Notes under the pieces: generated by a model
What the model was told of the DNA's origin: nothing
The model's input: only the letters and a program-made list of their open reading frames with translations
Databases searched by the model: none
Made by a program: the position numbers and the translations under genes
Shown here: in pieces, positions 9,462 to 16,992 of the stretch
How positions within the stretch are numbered: position 1 is the first letter of the stretch
Layout: each line of letters begins with the position of its first letter
Assembly: GCF_016863315.1 (NCBI RefSeq)
Contig: NZ_BOOQ01000042.1
Coordinates: forward strand, 62,001-126,000
Source of the DNA: Planotetraspora silvatica
GTDB lineage: Bacteria; Actinomycetota; Actinomycetes; Streptosporangiales; Streptosporangiaceae
Reading direction: 5' to 3'
DNA: 64,000 nucleotides

Positions 9462-10189
9462 ACGGCCGCAGGCTGGTCTGGCGCATCGCCAGGCTGGTCG
9501 AGATCCGTGACGAGACCCCGAGTGCGCGCACCCTGGTCCTCCAGATCCCCGGCTGGCCCGGCCACCTGGCGGGCCAGCACGTGGACGTACGGCTGACCGC
9601 CGAGGACGGCTACAGCACTCAGCGCAGCTACTCCATCGCCGCTCCCGCCGACGGCGAACGGGTCGAACTGACCGTCCAGCAGGTGCCCGACGGCGAGGTC
9701 TCGCCGTACCTGACCGAGGAACTCACTGTCGGCGACGAGGTGGAGATCCGCGGCCCGGTGGGCGGCTGGTTCGTGTGGCGGCCCACCGGCACCGCGCCCG
9801 TGCTGCTGGTCGCGGGCGGTTCGGGGATCGTGCCGCTGATGGCCATGATCCGCGCCCGCAGGCAGGCGGGCAGTCGCACGCCGTTCCGCCTCATCTACTC
9901 GCTCCGCGAGCCGGGCGAGCGCTACTACGCGGAGGAGTTACGCCTGCCGCACCCCGGCCTGGACGTGACCTACCTCTACACCCGTGTCGTCCCCGACGGG
10001 TGGGCCCGCCAGGCCGGACGGCTCACCATCGCCGACATGAACACCGGCGGCTGGCCGGCGGAGTTCGGGCCCGAGTGCTTCGTCTGCGGGCCGACCGGCT
10101 TCGTCGAGACGGCCTCCGACATCCTGCTCGCCATGGGCCACGACGCACGTGCGATCAAGACCGAACGATTCGGCCCCACCGGAGGGTGA
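9458..10189 (+). CDS. FAD/NAD-binding ferredoxin-reductase-like protein
   Basis: About 243 residues of the ferredoxin-NADP reductase fold. The flavin motif RSYSIA is at ~residue 54, the nucleotide-binding LLVAGGSGIVPLMAMI at ~111, and the closing FVCGPTGFVETA at ~208. No 2Fe-2S domain is attached, so a separate carrier or direct transfer to the molybdenum enzyme is implied. The start is uncertain: the TTG at 9458 is the first in-frame start compatible with the operon and overlaps the upstream stop. The open frame runs back to 9104, but that part is a shadow of the previous gene. It probably shuttles electrons between NAD(P)H and the upstream enzyme. Confidence 0.85.
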   Translation: MNGRRLVWRIARLVEIRDETPSARTLVLQIPGWPGHLAGQHVDVRLTAEDGYSTQRSYSIAAPADGERVELTVQQVPDGEVSPYLTEELTVGDEVEIRGPVGGWFVWRPTGTAPVLLVAGGSGIVPLMAMIRARRQAGSRTPFRLIYSLREPGERYYAEELRLPHPGLDVTYLYTRVVPDGWARQAGRLTIADMNTGGWPAEFGPECFVCGPTGFVETASDILLAMGHDARAIKTERFGPTGG

Positions 10190-10190
10190 C

Positions 10191-10505
10191 ATGACCGAAC
10201 CCGCTCAGGACTCCTATCAGGACGGCAACGCCCTGGCCGGCCCGCTGCGAGAGATCTTCGCCGTCGACGTCACCGCGGCCGTCGGCCGGTGCGTCCACTG
10301 CGGCCTCAGCGGGCCCGTCGCCTCGCTCCGGGTGTACGGCCCGGCCCTCGGCATGGTGGCACGCTGCCCCGCCTGCGACGAGGTGGTGCTCCGCCTCGTC
10401 CGCGGTCCCGACAGCGCGTGGCTCGACCTGCGTGGAACCGTTTCCCTGCGCATCCCCCTGCCCGGCCCGGGTGTGCCGGACGAGACCGGGGAGGGCACTG
10501 CCTAG
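10191..10505 (+). CDS. DUF6510-like zinc-ribbon protein
   Basis: A 104-residue protein with two CxxC pairs (CVHC at ~residue 35 and CPAC at ~61), as in a zinc ribbon, between beta-strand-like segments. A GGAGGG site lies 4 bases before the ATG, one base after the previous stop. It is the third gene of the molybdopterin oxidoreductase/reductase operon, an association I recall as common in actinobacteria. The role is unknown; it may be an electron carrier, if the four cysteines bind iron, or an assembly factor. Confidence 0.75.
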   Translation: MTEPAQDSYQDGNALAGPLREIFAVDVTAAVGRCVHCGLSGPVASLRVYGPALGMVARCPACDEVVLRLVRGPDSAWLDLRGTVSLRIPLPGPGVPDETGEGTA

Positions 10506-10757
10506 TACGGCAGGAGCCGCCCCTTGGGGGTCCGCAGATCCAGCGCGAGCCTGCCGGCTGGTCGCCGCGGTCTGCGGACTCTGATCTGCCATCGCATGAG
10601 GACTCCAGGGACGAAGTGTGCTTACCCGGGCCACGATGCCAGGCGCGAGCCCGGCCGTCTTCGGTGCCAGCCAGCATTTGTGACACAGGCCAGCGGAGCC
10701 TGCGGCATTACCGTTAGCTGCAATGCCCCGGCCATCCCCCTACGAGATCCTGGATCC

Positions 10758-11216
10758 ATGGGCCTGCGCTGCCTGATCGTCGATGACAACGACCACTTCC
10801 TCGAGGTCGCGTGCGACGTGCTGGGCCGAGAGGGGATCGAGATCGTCGGCGTGGCGTCCACCCGGGCCGACGCCATCAGTCAGGCGGCGACGCTCCGCCC
10901 GGACGTCTTGCTGGTCGACATCACCCTCGGCGACGAGTCCGGCCTGGACCTCGCCAGGGACCTCGCCTCGGGCGAACACGCGGAGCCGTCGAGAGTCATC
11001 CTGATCTCCACCTACGCCGAAGGGGACCTGGCGGACATCATCACGGCGAGTCCCGCCATCGCCTTCCTGCCGAAGGCGAGGTTGTCGGGCAGGGCGATCA
11101 GCGAGATCGTCCGGGCCGCCGAGCATCCCCCGGACCTGGCCTCCCCCGACCGTGCCTCTCCCAACGGGCACTCTTCCTGGCGGGCCCGCGGCAAGCGTCA
11201 CCCCGGCCCGTACTAG
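10758..11216 (+). CDS. Single-domain response regulator (receiver only)
   Basis: A 152-residue protein consisting of one receiver domain: acidic pair VDDND (~residue 8), phospho-acceptor aspartate in LLVDITLG (~52), the threonine position in ILISTYAEG, and the conserved lysine in FLPKA (~105). The last ~35 residues are disordered and basic, with no output helix-turn-helix. It must therefore act through protein contacts or as a phosphate sink. It is convergent with the NarL-type regulator next door and shares the CTAG stop overlap (11213-11216). The ATG at 10758 is preferred because it starts the beta-1 strand, but no strong ribosome site is seen. Confidence 0.8.
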   Translation: MGLRCLIVDDNDHFLEVACDVLGREGIEIVGVASTRADAISQAATLRPDVLLVDITLGDESGLDLARDLASGEHAEPSRVILISTYAEGDLADIITASPAIAFLPKARLSGRAISEIVRAAEHPPDLASPDRASPNGHSSWRARGKRHPGPY

Positions 11217-11890
11217 CGGGAGTCGAGGAAGGTGATCACCGCGAGCACCCGGCGGTGGTCGTCCGCCGTCTCCGGCAGCCGCATCCTCGCCATGATGCTG
11301 CGCACATGCTTCTCGACGGTGCCCTCCGTGATCCACAACCTGTGGGCGATCCCGGCGTTCGACCGCCCTTCCGCCATCAGGGCGAGGACCTCGCGCTCAC
11401 GCTCGGTGAGGAGTTCCAGCGGGTCGTTCCTGCGCCGGGCCGCGAAGAGCTCACGGACCAGAAGGGGGTCGACGACCGAGCCGCCCGCGACGATCCGGTT
11501 GATCGTCTCGATGAAGTCCGTGATCGCCGTCACCCGGCTCTTGAGGAGGTAGCCGATCCGGTGACCGGCGGCGAGCAACTCCATCGCCTGATCCACCTCG
11601 ACGTGCGCCGACAGCAGGAGGATGCCCGTCCGCGGGAAGTCCTCCCTGATCACCTTGGCCGCCTCGAGCCCCTCGGTGGAGTGGCCCGGCGGCATCCGGA
11701 TGTCGACGATGACCAGGTCGGGCTCGTGCTTGCTGACGATGTCGATCAGTTCGGGACCGTCTCCCGCCTGGCCGACGACCTCGAACCCCGATCGTTGCAG
11801 GAGGCTCACCAGCCCCTCGCGGAGCAGTACGTCATCGTCCGCGAGCGCTATCCGAGTCCGGGTGGGTTCCACCACTTCGTCGTCTCGCAC
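11213..11890 (-). CDS. NarL/FixJ-family response regulator
   Basis: About 225 residues from the GTG at 11890. The receiver domain carries ALADDD, phospho-site LVIVDIRMPP and LKSRV; the LuxR-type helix-turn-helix has LTEREREVLALMAEGRSNAGIA and TVEKHVRSIMARM near the C-terminus. The frame continues upstream to 12145, but the extra residues are not conserved and would cross the divergent kinase promoter. The adjacent divergent kinase at 12000-13847 has the matching HisKA_3 class and is the likely partner. Start choice is moderate; a GTG a few codons further in is also possible. Confidence 0.88.
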   Translation of the reverse strand: MRDDEVVEPTRTRIALADDDVLLREGLVSLLQRSGFEVVGQAGDGPELIDIVSKHEPDLVIVDIRMPPGHSTEGLEAAKVIREDFPRTGILLLSAHVEVDQAMELLAAGHRIGYLLKSRVTAITDFIETINRIVAGGSVVDPLLVRELFAARRRNDPLELLTEREREVLALMAEGRSNAGIAHRLWITEGTVEKHVRSIMARMRLPETADDHRRVLAVITFLDSR

Positions 11891-11999
11891 CGGTCTACGC
11901 CACCCCTCATCGGGCGGTGCCACGAGGGCGATCGCGTCCGGCACCCGAGAAGGTGGCCGCCCGATCTCCTCGGGCGGAGCCCGAGTATATTCAGTGACT

Positions 12000-13847
12000 G
12001 TGCGCGCACGACTGTTGTCGTCGTTGCTACGCCCAACGCGCCCACCCCTCATGACGGGGATACTGATAGGCGTTTTGTTGGTCGCGGTGGAGACCCTTGT
12101 CGCAAATCCGCTGACGAAGGTCGCGCCACCGAGTTCCCTGTGCATAGTTTACTTGCCCGGTGTTCTGGTGGTCTCGCTCCTATGGGGGTGGAGGCTCGGG
12201 ACCCTGACCGCGCTGGCCAGCGCGTTCGCTTTCGGCTACTTCCTCGTCCTGAAGATCGCCACAGGCCCGGAGTGGGTGGCCCTCGCCGTCTTCCTCGTCG
12301 TCGCGGTGTTGACCGGGTCCTTCGCGGCCCTGGCCCGCTCCGCGGCCGTCGACGCCGAGGAGCGCCGCAGGGAGGCCTCCCTGGCCGCCGAGCTGGCCGG
12401 CCTCCTGCTGAACGCGGAGGATCTCTGCGTGCCCCTCCGCACCGCCTCCGATCTGCTCGCCGTCGAGCTGGGAGCCCCCGGCCTGACGATTCAGCTGGAG
12501 CCGATCACGGACGATCGGCTGCGCACCGCCGTACAACTCAGGAACGGCGACAGGACGATCGGCAGAGTGGCCGTCCCGAAGGACCTTCCCGAGCCGGCTC
12601 TCCAGCGCGTTCACGACCTTCTCCCCTGCTCGCTCAGCGCTTTGCTGCAGGCGGCGCTCGACCGCGAGTCGATCACAAGGGCCCTGAAGACGAGCCACGA
12701 CGAGCTCCAGCGGGTCGCGGACGAGCAGGCCGCGCTGCGGCGCGTCGCGACGCTGGTCGCACACCGGGTGGCTCCGGAAGAGCTCTTCGGAGCCGTCGCC
12801 GATGAGATGGGCCGGGTCCTCAAGGTCGACCACACGGCGATAACCCGGTTCGACCCCGACGGAACGTTCATCGTGGTGGGCTCGTGGAGCGTTCGTGGTC
12901 CCGACTTCGTGGTCCCTGAGGGGACACGCTGGTCCGCCGACGAACCGAGTGTGGCCGGCATGGTCCGTCAGACCCGGCGACCGGCCCGAATGACGGACTA
13001 CGCCACCACTGCCGGCGCCGTCTTCGAGCGGTCCAGGAAGCACGGGGTCAATTCGGCGGTGGGCATCCCGATCGTCGTCGAGGGACGGCTGTGGGGCGCG
13101 ACGGTCGCCCTGTCGTCGGAGCCCGATCCCCCGGCCTGTGTGGAGGCGCACATGCTGGAGTTCACCGAACTCGTCGCCACCGCCATCGCGAACGCCCAGG
13201 TGCGCCAGCAACTCGCCGCGTCACGCGCCCGTGTGGTCGCGGCCGCCGACGAGACCCGCCGCAGGATCGAACGTGATCTGCACGACGGGACACAGCAGCG
13301 GCTCATTTCCCTCGGACTACGGCTGCGTTCGGTCGAGGCCGCCGCCTCGCCGGAGATGACGGACCTCAGGAAGCAGCTGTCCTGCGCGTCCGAGGACCTC
13401 GCGGGCGTCGTCGAGGATCTTCAGGAGCTGTCGCGCGGCCTGCATCCCGTGATCGTGTCCAGGGGAGGCCTCGCCTCGGCTCTGCGCACCCTCGCGCGTC
13501 GCTCAGCCGTACCCGTCGAGCTGAGCGTGATCGCCCCCAGACGCCTGGCCGAGAACATCGAGGTGACCACGTACTACATCGTGTCGGAGGCGCTGACGAA
13601 CGTGGCCAAGCACGCCAGGGCCACGATCGTCCACGTCGATCTCGCGATCGAGGATTCCCGCCTCTGCCTGTCCGTCCGCGACGACGGGATCGGCGGCGCC
13701 GACCCCGTGCGGGGCTCGGGCCTCATCGGCCTGCGCGACCGCGTCGAAGTGCTCGGCGGGACCATGGAGATCTCGAGCCCGCCCGGCGGCGGGACGTCCA
13801 TGCTCGTGGCCATTCCGACCCCGGCGGACGACCCTGGCAAGGGCTAG
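12000..13847 (+). CDS. GAF-domain sensor histidine kinase, HisKA_3 class, with membrane anchor
   Basis: A 615-residue NarX/DesK-type kinase. Residues ~15-100 hold three or four membrane helices resembling the DUF4118 segment of KdpD. A GAF domain spans ~255-400. The dimerisation/phosphorylation motif is RRRIERDLHDGTQQRL (~420), and the ATPase has the N-box TNVAKHA and G-box VRDDGIGGA. A TATATT -10 box at 11986-11991 places the transcript start at about the GTG at 12000, so the mRNA may be leaderless; the GTG at 11994 is an alternative. It is divergent from its likely regulator at 11213-11890. Its stop overlaps the next kinase stop on the other strand through CTAG (13844-13847). Confidence 0.9.
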   Translation: MRARLLSSLLRPTRPPLMTGILIGVLLVAVETLVANPLTKVAPPSSLCIVYLPGVLVVSLLWGWRLGTLTALASAFAFGYFLVLKIATGPEWVALAVFLVVAVLTGSFAALARSAAVDAEERRREASLAAELAGLLLNAEDLCVPLRTASDLLAVELGAPGLTIQLEPITDDRLRTAVQLRNGDRTIGRVAVPKDLPEPALQRVHDLLPCSLSALLQAALDRESITRALKTSHDELQRVADEQAALRRVATLVAHRVAPEELFGAVADEMGRVLKVDHTAITRFDPDGTFIVVGSWSVRGPDFVVPEGTRWSADEPSVAGMVRQTRRPARMTDYATTAGAVFERSRKHGVNSAVGIPIVVEGRLWGATVALSSEPDPPACVEAHMLEFTELVATAIANAQVRQQLAASRARVVAAADETRRRIERDLHDGTQQRLISLGLRLRSVEAAASPEMTDLRKQLSCASEDLAGVVEDLQELSRGLHPVIVSRGGLASALRTLARRSAVPVELSVIAPRRLAENIEVTTYYIVSEALTNVAKHARATIVHVDLAIEDSRLCLSVRDDGIGGADPVRGSGLIGLRDRVEVLGGTMEISSPPGGGTSMLVAIPTPADDPGKG

Positions 13848-15259
13848 TCGTCGCAGACGGGAATCCTGAAGACGAACCGGGCGCCGCCCCCCGGCGACTC
13901 GGCCGCCACCAGCGTGCCGCCGTGAGCGTGGGCGATGTCGCGCGCGATGGCCAGCCCGAGGCCGGTGCCGCCGTGGTTCCGGCTGCGCGCGGTGTCCAGC
14001 CGGGTGAACCGCTCGAAAATCCGCTCACGGTCACCCGCCAGGATTCCCGGCCCGTCGTCGGTCACGGACAGCTCGACGTAGCCGACGCCACGCCGCAGAT
14101 AGACCTCCACGGCATGCCGCGCGTGCCGCTGGGCGTTGTCGATCAGGTTCATGAGCACGCGGACGATCTGAGGCACGGCCGCGTGCACAGTCACCCCCGG
14201 CTCGACGTGCAGACGCACGGGCAGCCGGTCGAGCCGCCGGACGACCTCGCGCTCGACGAGTTCCGACAGGTCCACCCGGGTCCGCGCGGCGTCCCCTTCC
14301 GCCCCGACCCGGACCAGCAGGAGCAGATCGGTGGTGATCGATTCCAGCCTGTCCACGTCGTACAGCGTGTGGTCGAGCAGATCAGGCAGATCGGTCTCCG
14401 CGGGGTGGAGCCGGGCCTCCTCCAGCTCGGCGCGAAGCCCCGCAAGGGGGGTCCGCAACTCGTGCGACGCGTCGGAGACAAACTGACGCTGCCGGCCGAG
14501 CGCCTGGTCGGTGACCCGTTTGGCGTCCTCGATCCGGCCCAGCGTGCCGTTCACGGTCCGCGCCAGCTGGGCGATCTCGTCCTGACCGGGCCACTCGGGC
14601 ACCCTGGTGCTCATGTCGTTGCCGTTGATGGCGGCGAGGTCGGCGCTGATGGCCTTCACCGGCTTGAGCGTGCGCCCCGTGATCACCCAGGTCGCCCAGG
14701 CGGCCAGGATGATCAGCAGACCGTCCTGGAGGCCGAAGAACCGGCCGAAGATCTCGGTCGAGTTCAGGCTCGCCGCCGGGCGGCCCGCGTAGACCACCGG
14801 CGAGTTCGCCTCAGGCTCGACGCGGAGAGCGGCGATCCGGATACAGCCCAGGTGAGCCGTCGACGTACAGGTCTCCACGTCCCGCTCGGGATCGAGTGGG
14901 GTCGGCCACACCCGGCTCAGGACCGGCAGGCCACGAGCGCGCCGGGACGCGTCGACGACCTGATGGCCGGAATTCACGACCTGGACGAAGCCGACGCCCC
15001 CGACCTCCGGCCGCACAGGCTGGGACAGCCGCCCGAGGCGTACGGCCGCGGCGGTGAGGTCGGCCTGGCGCCGGGCCGACAGCCAGATCCCGTCCGTGAC
15101 GGCCTGCCGTCCCACCGCGCCCTCGGCGAGCGCGGTCGGGATCAGCAGGAGGAGGGCGAGAAGCGTGACCAGGGCGGTGATGCGGCCGCGGATGGACCGT
15201 GGCCGCATACGGGCCACACGGCCTCGTAAGCCCACCACTGATCCGGACCTTCCGCGCAC
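13844..15259 (-). CDS. Orphan transmembrane sensor histidine kinase (HAMP, HisKA)
   Basis: About 471 residues. There are two membrane helices (LVTLLALLLLIPTAL near the N-terminus and LLIILAAWATWVITG after the sensor), an extracytoplasmic domain of ~120 residues between them, HAMP, an H-box (VSDASHELRTPLAGL) and ATPase boxes (LIDNAQRHA, DDGPGI, GGTGLGLAIA). The GTG at 15259 is chosen because GGAGG lies 6 bases upstream; an upstream ATG would place the start inside the operator palindrome. No response regulator adjoins it, so its partner is elsewhere. A perfect 17-bp palindrome covers the promoter, pointing to tight repression. Confidence 0.88.
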   Translation of the reverse strand: MRGRSGSVVGLRGRVARMRPRSIRGRITALVTLLALLLLIPTALAEGAVGRQAVTDGIWLSARRQADLTAAAVRLGRLSQPVRPEVGGVGFVQVVNSGHQVVDASRRARGLPVLSRVWPTPLDPERDVETCTSTAHLGCIRIAALRVEPEANSPVVYAGRPAASLNSTEIFGRFFGLQDGLLIILAAWATWVITGRTLKPVKAISADLAAINGNDMSTRVPEWPGQDEIAQLARTVNGTLGRIEDAKRVTDQALGRQRQFVSDASHELRTPLAGLRAELEEARLHPAETDLPDLLDHTLYDVDRLESITTDLLLLVRVGAEGDAARTRVDLSELVEREVVRRLDRLPVRLHVEPGVTVHAAVPQIVRVLMNLIDNAQRHARHAVEVYLRRGVGYVELSVTDDGPGILAGDRERIFERFTRLDTARSRNHGGTGLGLAIARDIAHAHGGTLVAAESPGGGARFVFRIPVCDD

Positions 15260-15279
15260 CGCGCTCCTCCTCGGCATTC

Positions 15280-15296
15280 TCGTATACTGTATACGA
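15280..15296. promoter_or_regulatory. 17-bp perfect palindrome over the orphan kinase promoter
   Basis: TCGTATAC-T-GTATACGA lies 13 bases upstream of the kinase ribosome site and overlaps the probable -10 (TATAC-type) on the minus strand. The core GTATAC-N-GTATAC recurs at 55238-55252. It is very likely a repressor operator; a GntR-type repressor is a guess from the second site's neighbourhood. Confidence 0.6.
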
Positions 15297-15629
15297 TCTT
15301 CGTACATCCAGCCTAACAGGGAGGGATGTGTGATGTGGACGGCCGCGTGAGCCGTCGATGTTCGTGGCCTCGCCGCACCCGCGGCCGGAGTTCGCCGGCG
15401 TAGCCGCCAGGCGGTGCGTCACCTGCTCAAATCCCGGACACAAGTCAAACGGGTACACACCAATAATAACAATTAACTGGATTCATTCAAGTAAAAGAAC
15501 TATTCCAATGAGAAGTGCGGACCGGGACACTCCGTCGTCCCCCTCACACGTTGATCGGCTGTGATCTGGATGTGGTAGCTACTACGTACGGCGCACCGCC
15601 TGACTTCCTGCCTGTTTGCGGAGATGGAT
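15297..15629. other. Intergenic region with an A/T-rich patch before the STAS gene
   Basis: No gene is supported here. The notable part is about 15438-15512, which is far richer in A and T than the rest of the window, with ACCAATAATAACAATTAAC and nearby runs. It probably holds the STAS gene promoter region. A GGGTAC (15451-15456) could be a SigB-type -10, but no convincing -35 is at the right distance. Confidence 0.4.
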
Positions 15630-15989
15630 ATGAGCGACTTCCGCGTGACCGTTGAGACGCACCCGCCATTCACGGTCGTCTCCGTCAGCGGGGAGATCGA
15701 CATCATCACCGAACCCGCGTTCCGCGCCCAGGTGGACGAACTCCTCGACCGGCCGGCGGTGCGACTGCTGTTCGATCTCACCGATCTCCGCTTCCTCGAC
15801 AGCGCGGGACTCCGCGTCATCCTCGACGCGTACGGCCGGCTCGGGCGAGGCGACCGGGTGGCCGTCTGCGGCCTGCTGCCCAACATCCGGCGCCTGTTCC
15901 ACATACTCGGCCTCACCGGCCGCCTCCCCATCTACCCCACCCTCCACGAAGCCCTGACCTCAGCCTCAACCTCACACCCCCCCGCGTGA
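15630..15989 (+). CDS. STAS-domain anti-anti-sigma factor
   Basis: A 119-residue single STAS domain of the SpoIIAA/RsbV/BldG type. When unphosphorylated, such proteins free a stress or developmental sigma factor by binding its anti-sigma kinase. The phosphorylatable serine is in LRFLDSAGLRVI (~residue 57), after the strand VVSVSGEIDI. The ATG at 15630 has GGAG 6 bases upstream; the ATG at 15624 is less well placed. No anti-sigma kinase or sigma gene is adjacent. The stop codon lies inside the first site of the mirror repeat array. Confidence 0.9.
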   Translation: MSDFRVTVETHPPFTVVSVSGEIDIITEPAFRAQVDELLDRPAVRLLFDLTDLRFLDSAGLRVILDAYGRLGRGDRVAVCGLLPNIRRLFHILGLTGRLPIYPTLHEALTSASTSHPPA

Positions 15990-16397
15990 TCATGCACAGG
16001 TTCGGCCGCGCACGCCCCGACCTCCCCACACCTCCGGCGTGATCATGCACAGGTTCGGTCACGTACGGCCCGACCTGCGCGAACACCATTCGTGATCATG
16101 CACACGTTCGGCCGCGTATGGCACCACCTGGACGAACATCGGCCGTGATCATGCACGACCTGCGACCCCGACCGCGGTTTCAACCGCACAGCGAATGTCG
16201 TTCGCATCCGGCAGCCAACGCCCCAAGTGCATGACCACGGATGATGTTCGCGCAGGTCACACGGCACATTCCAGAACTTGCGCATGATCACGGGAAACGT
16301 TTCCGCTGCTCAGGCAACGCGCCGGCGAACTTGTGCATGATCACGCTCGGGGTTGTGGCCGGTCAGGGGGCGTGATCACGAACCTGTGCATGATCAC
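15986..16397. repeat. Mirror-symmetric array of eight 12-bp sites with 53-bp period
   Basis: Four direct copies of GTGATCATGCAC start at 15986, 16039, 16092 and 16145. Four inverted copies (GTGCATGATCAC; two with one mismatch) start at 16227, 16280, 16333 and 16386. Every step within an arm is exactly 53 bases and the whole is symmetric about 16191.5. Bases around the sites are also related, with a unit continuing as AGGTTCG and, ~22 bases later, a GACCTG-type block in most copies, so each arm is a degenerate 53-bp tandem repeat and the arms form an imperfect ~412-bp inverted repeat. It fills the gap between the STAS gene and the DUF6220 gene. The function is unknown. Confidence 0.9.
16293..16304. 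promoter_or_regulatory. 12-bp palindrome of LacI-operator type
   Basis: GGAAACGTTTCC is a perfect palindrome centred on CG, the form usual for LacI/GalR-family operators. It lies inside one unit of the repeat array and no LacI regulator is nearby, so it may be chance. Confidence 0.25.
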
Positions 16398-16545
16398 GGC
16401 CAGGTGGGACTACTGGGGGGGTAGTAGCCGAGGGGGAGGGCGTACTCCTTGGGCCGTAGGCGATGTGTCGCCGGGCGGCGGACGACGGGGCGACCCATGC
16501 CGGGACACCATCGCCACTGTTGGTCCACATTGAAGGGAGCACGCC

Positions 16546-16992
16546 TTGCGCAGGGTCTATCTCGGCCTGGCCGGCCTGATGCTGGCCGCCGTCATGGTGC
16601 AGTGGTATCTCGCGGCCGTCGGCGCGTTCGACAAGCCGCAGGAGGACGACTCGTTCGCACTGCACAGCATGAACGGCATGATGATCATTCCGATCCTCTC
16701 GCTGCTGGCCACCGTGGCCGCGGCACTCTCCAAGGCGCCCGGCCGCACGATCGGGCTCACCATCCTCCCGCTCGGGCTGATCATCGTGCAGGTCCTGATC
16801 ATCGCGCTCGGGAACGCCCTGAACGACAGCTCGGGCAACACCACTCCTGCCTCGCTCGCGGTCCTCGGGCTGCACGCGATCAACGGAATGGCGATCGCGG
16901 CGGTCTCGGTCATGGTGTTCCGCCAGGCACGACGACTCGCCATGGGCACGGCCGCGGGCGACACGCAAAACACGGCGGCGCGCGCCTCATGA
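16546..16992 (+). CDS. DUF6220-like four-helix membrane protein
   Basis: A 148-residue protein with four predicted membrane helices. The first starts right after MRR, and histidines near the membrane faces (ALHSMNGMM and LGLHAINGM) recur in the two halves, which look like an internal duplication (HSMNGM / HAINGM). Paired helix histidines of this kind could bind haem or copper; this is an inference. A TTG start at 16546 follows AAGGGAG by 7 bases. Its stop overlaps the start of the multicopper oxidase (ATGA), so the two are co-translated and the protein may serve that enzyme. Confidence 0.75.
   Translation: MRRVYLGLAGLMLAAVMVQWYLAAVGAFDKPQEDDSFALHSMNGMMIIPILSLLATVAAALSKAPGRTIGLTILPLGLIIVQVLIIALGNALNDSSGNTTPASLAVLGLHAINGMAIAAVSVMVFRQARRLAMGTAAGDTQNTAARAS

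Noticed and set aside
15986-16397. CRISPR array
   Set aside because: Repeats are only ~12-20 bp well conserved, the units between them are related to each other, the second half is inverted, and no cas genes are present.
16333-16533. 66-residue open frame after the STAS gene
   Set aside because: It begins inside a repeat unit and its sequence is the translation of the array and the G-rich flank.
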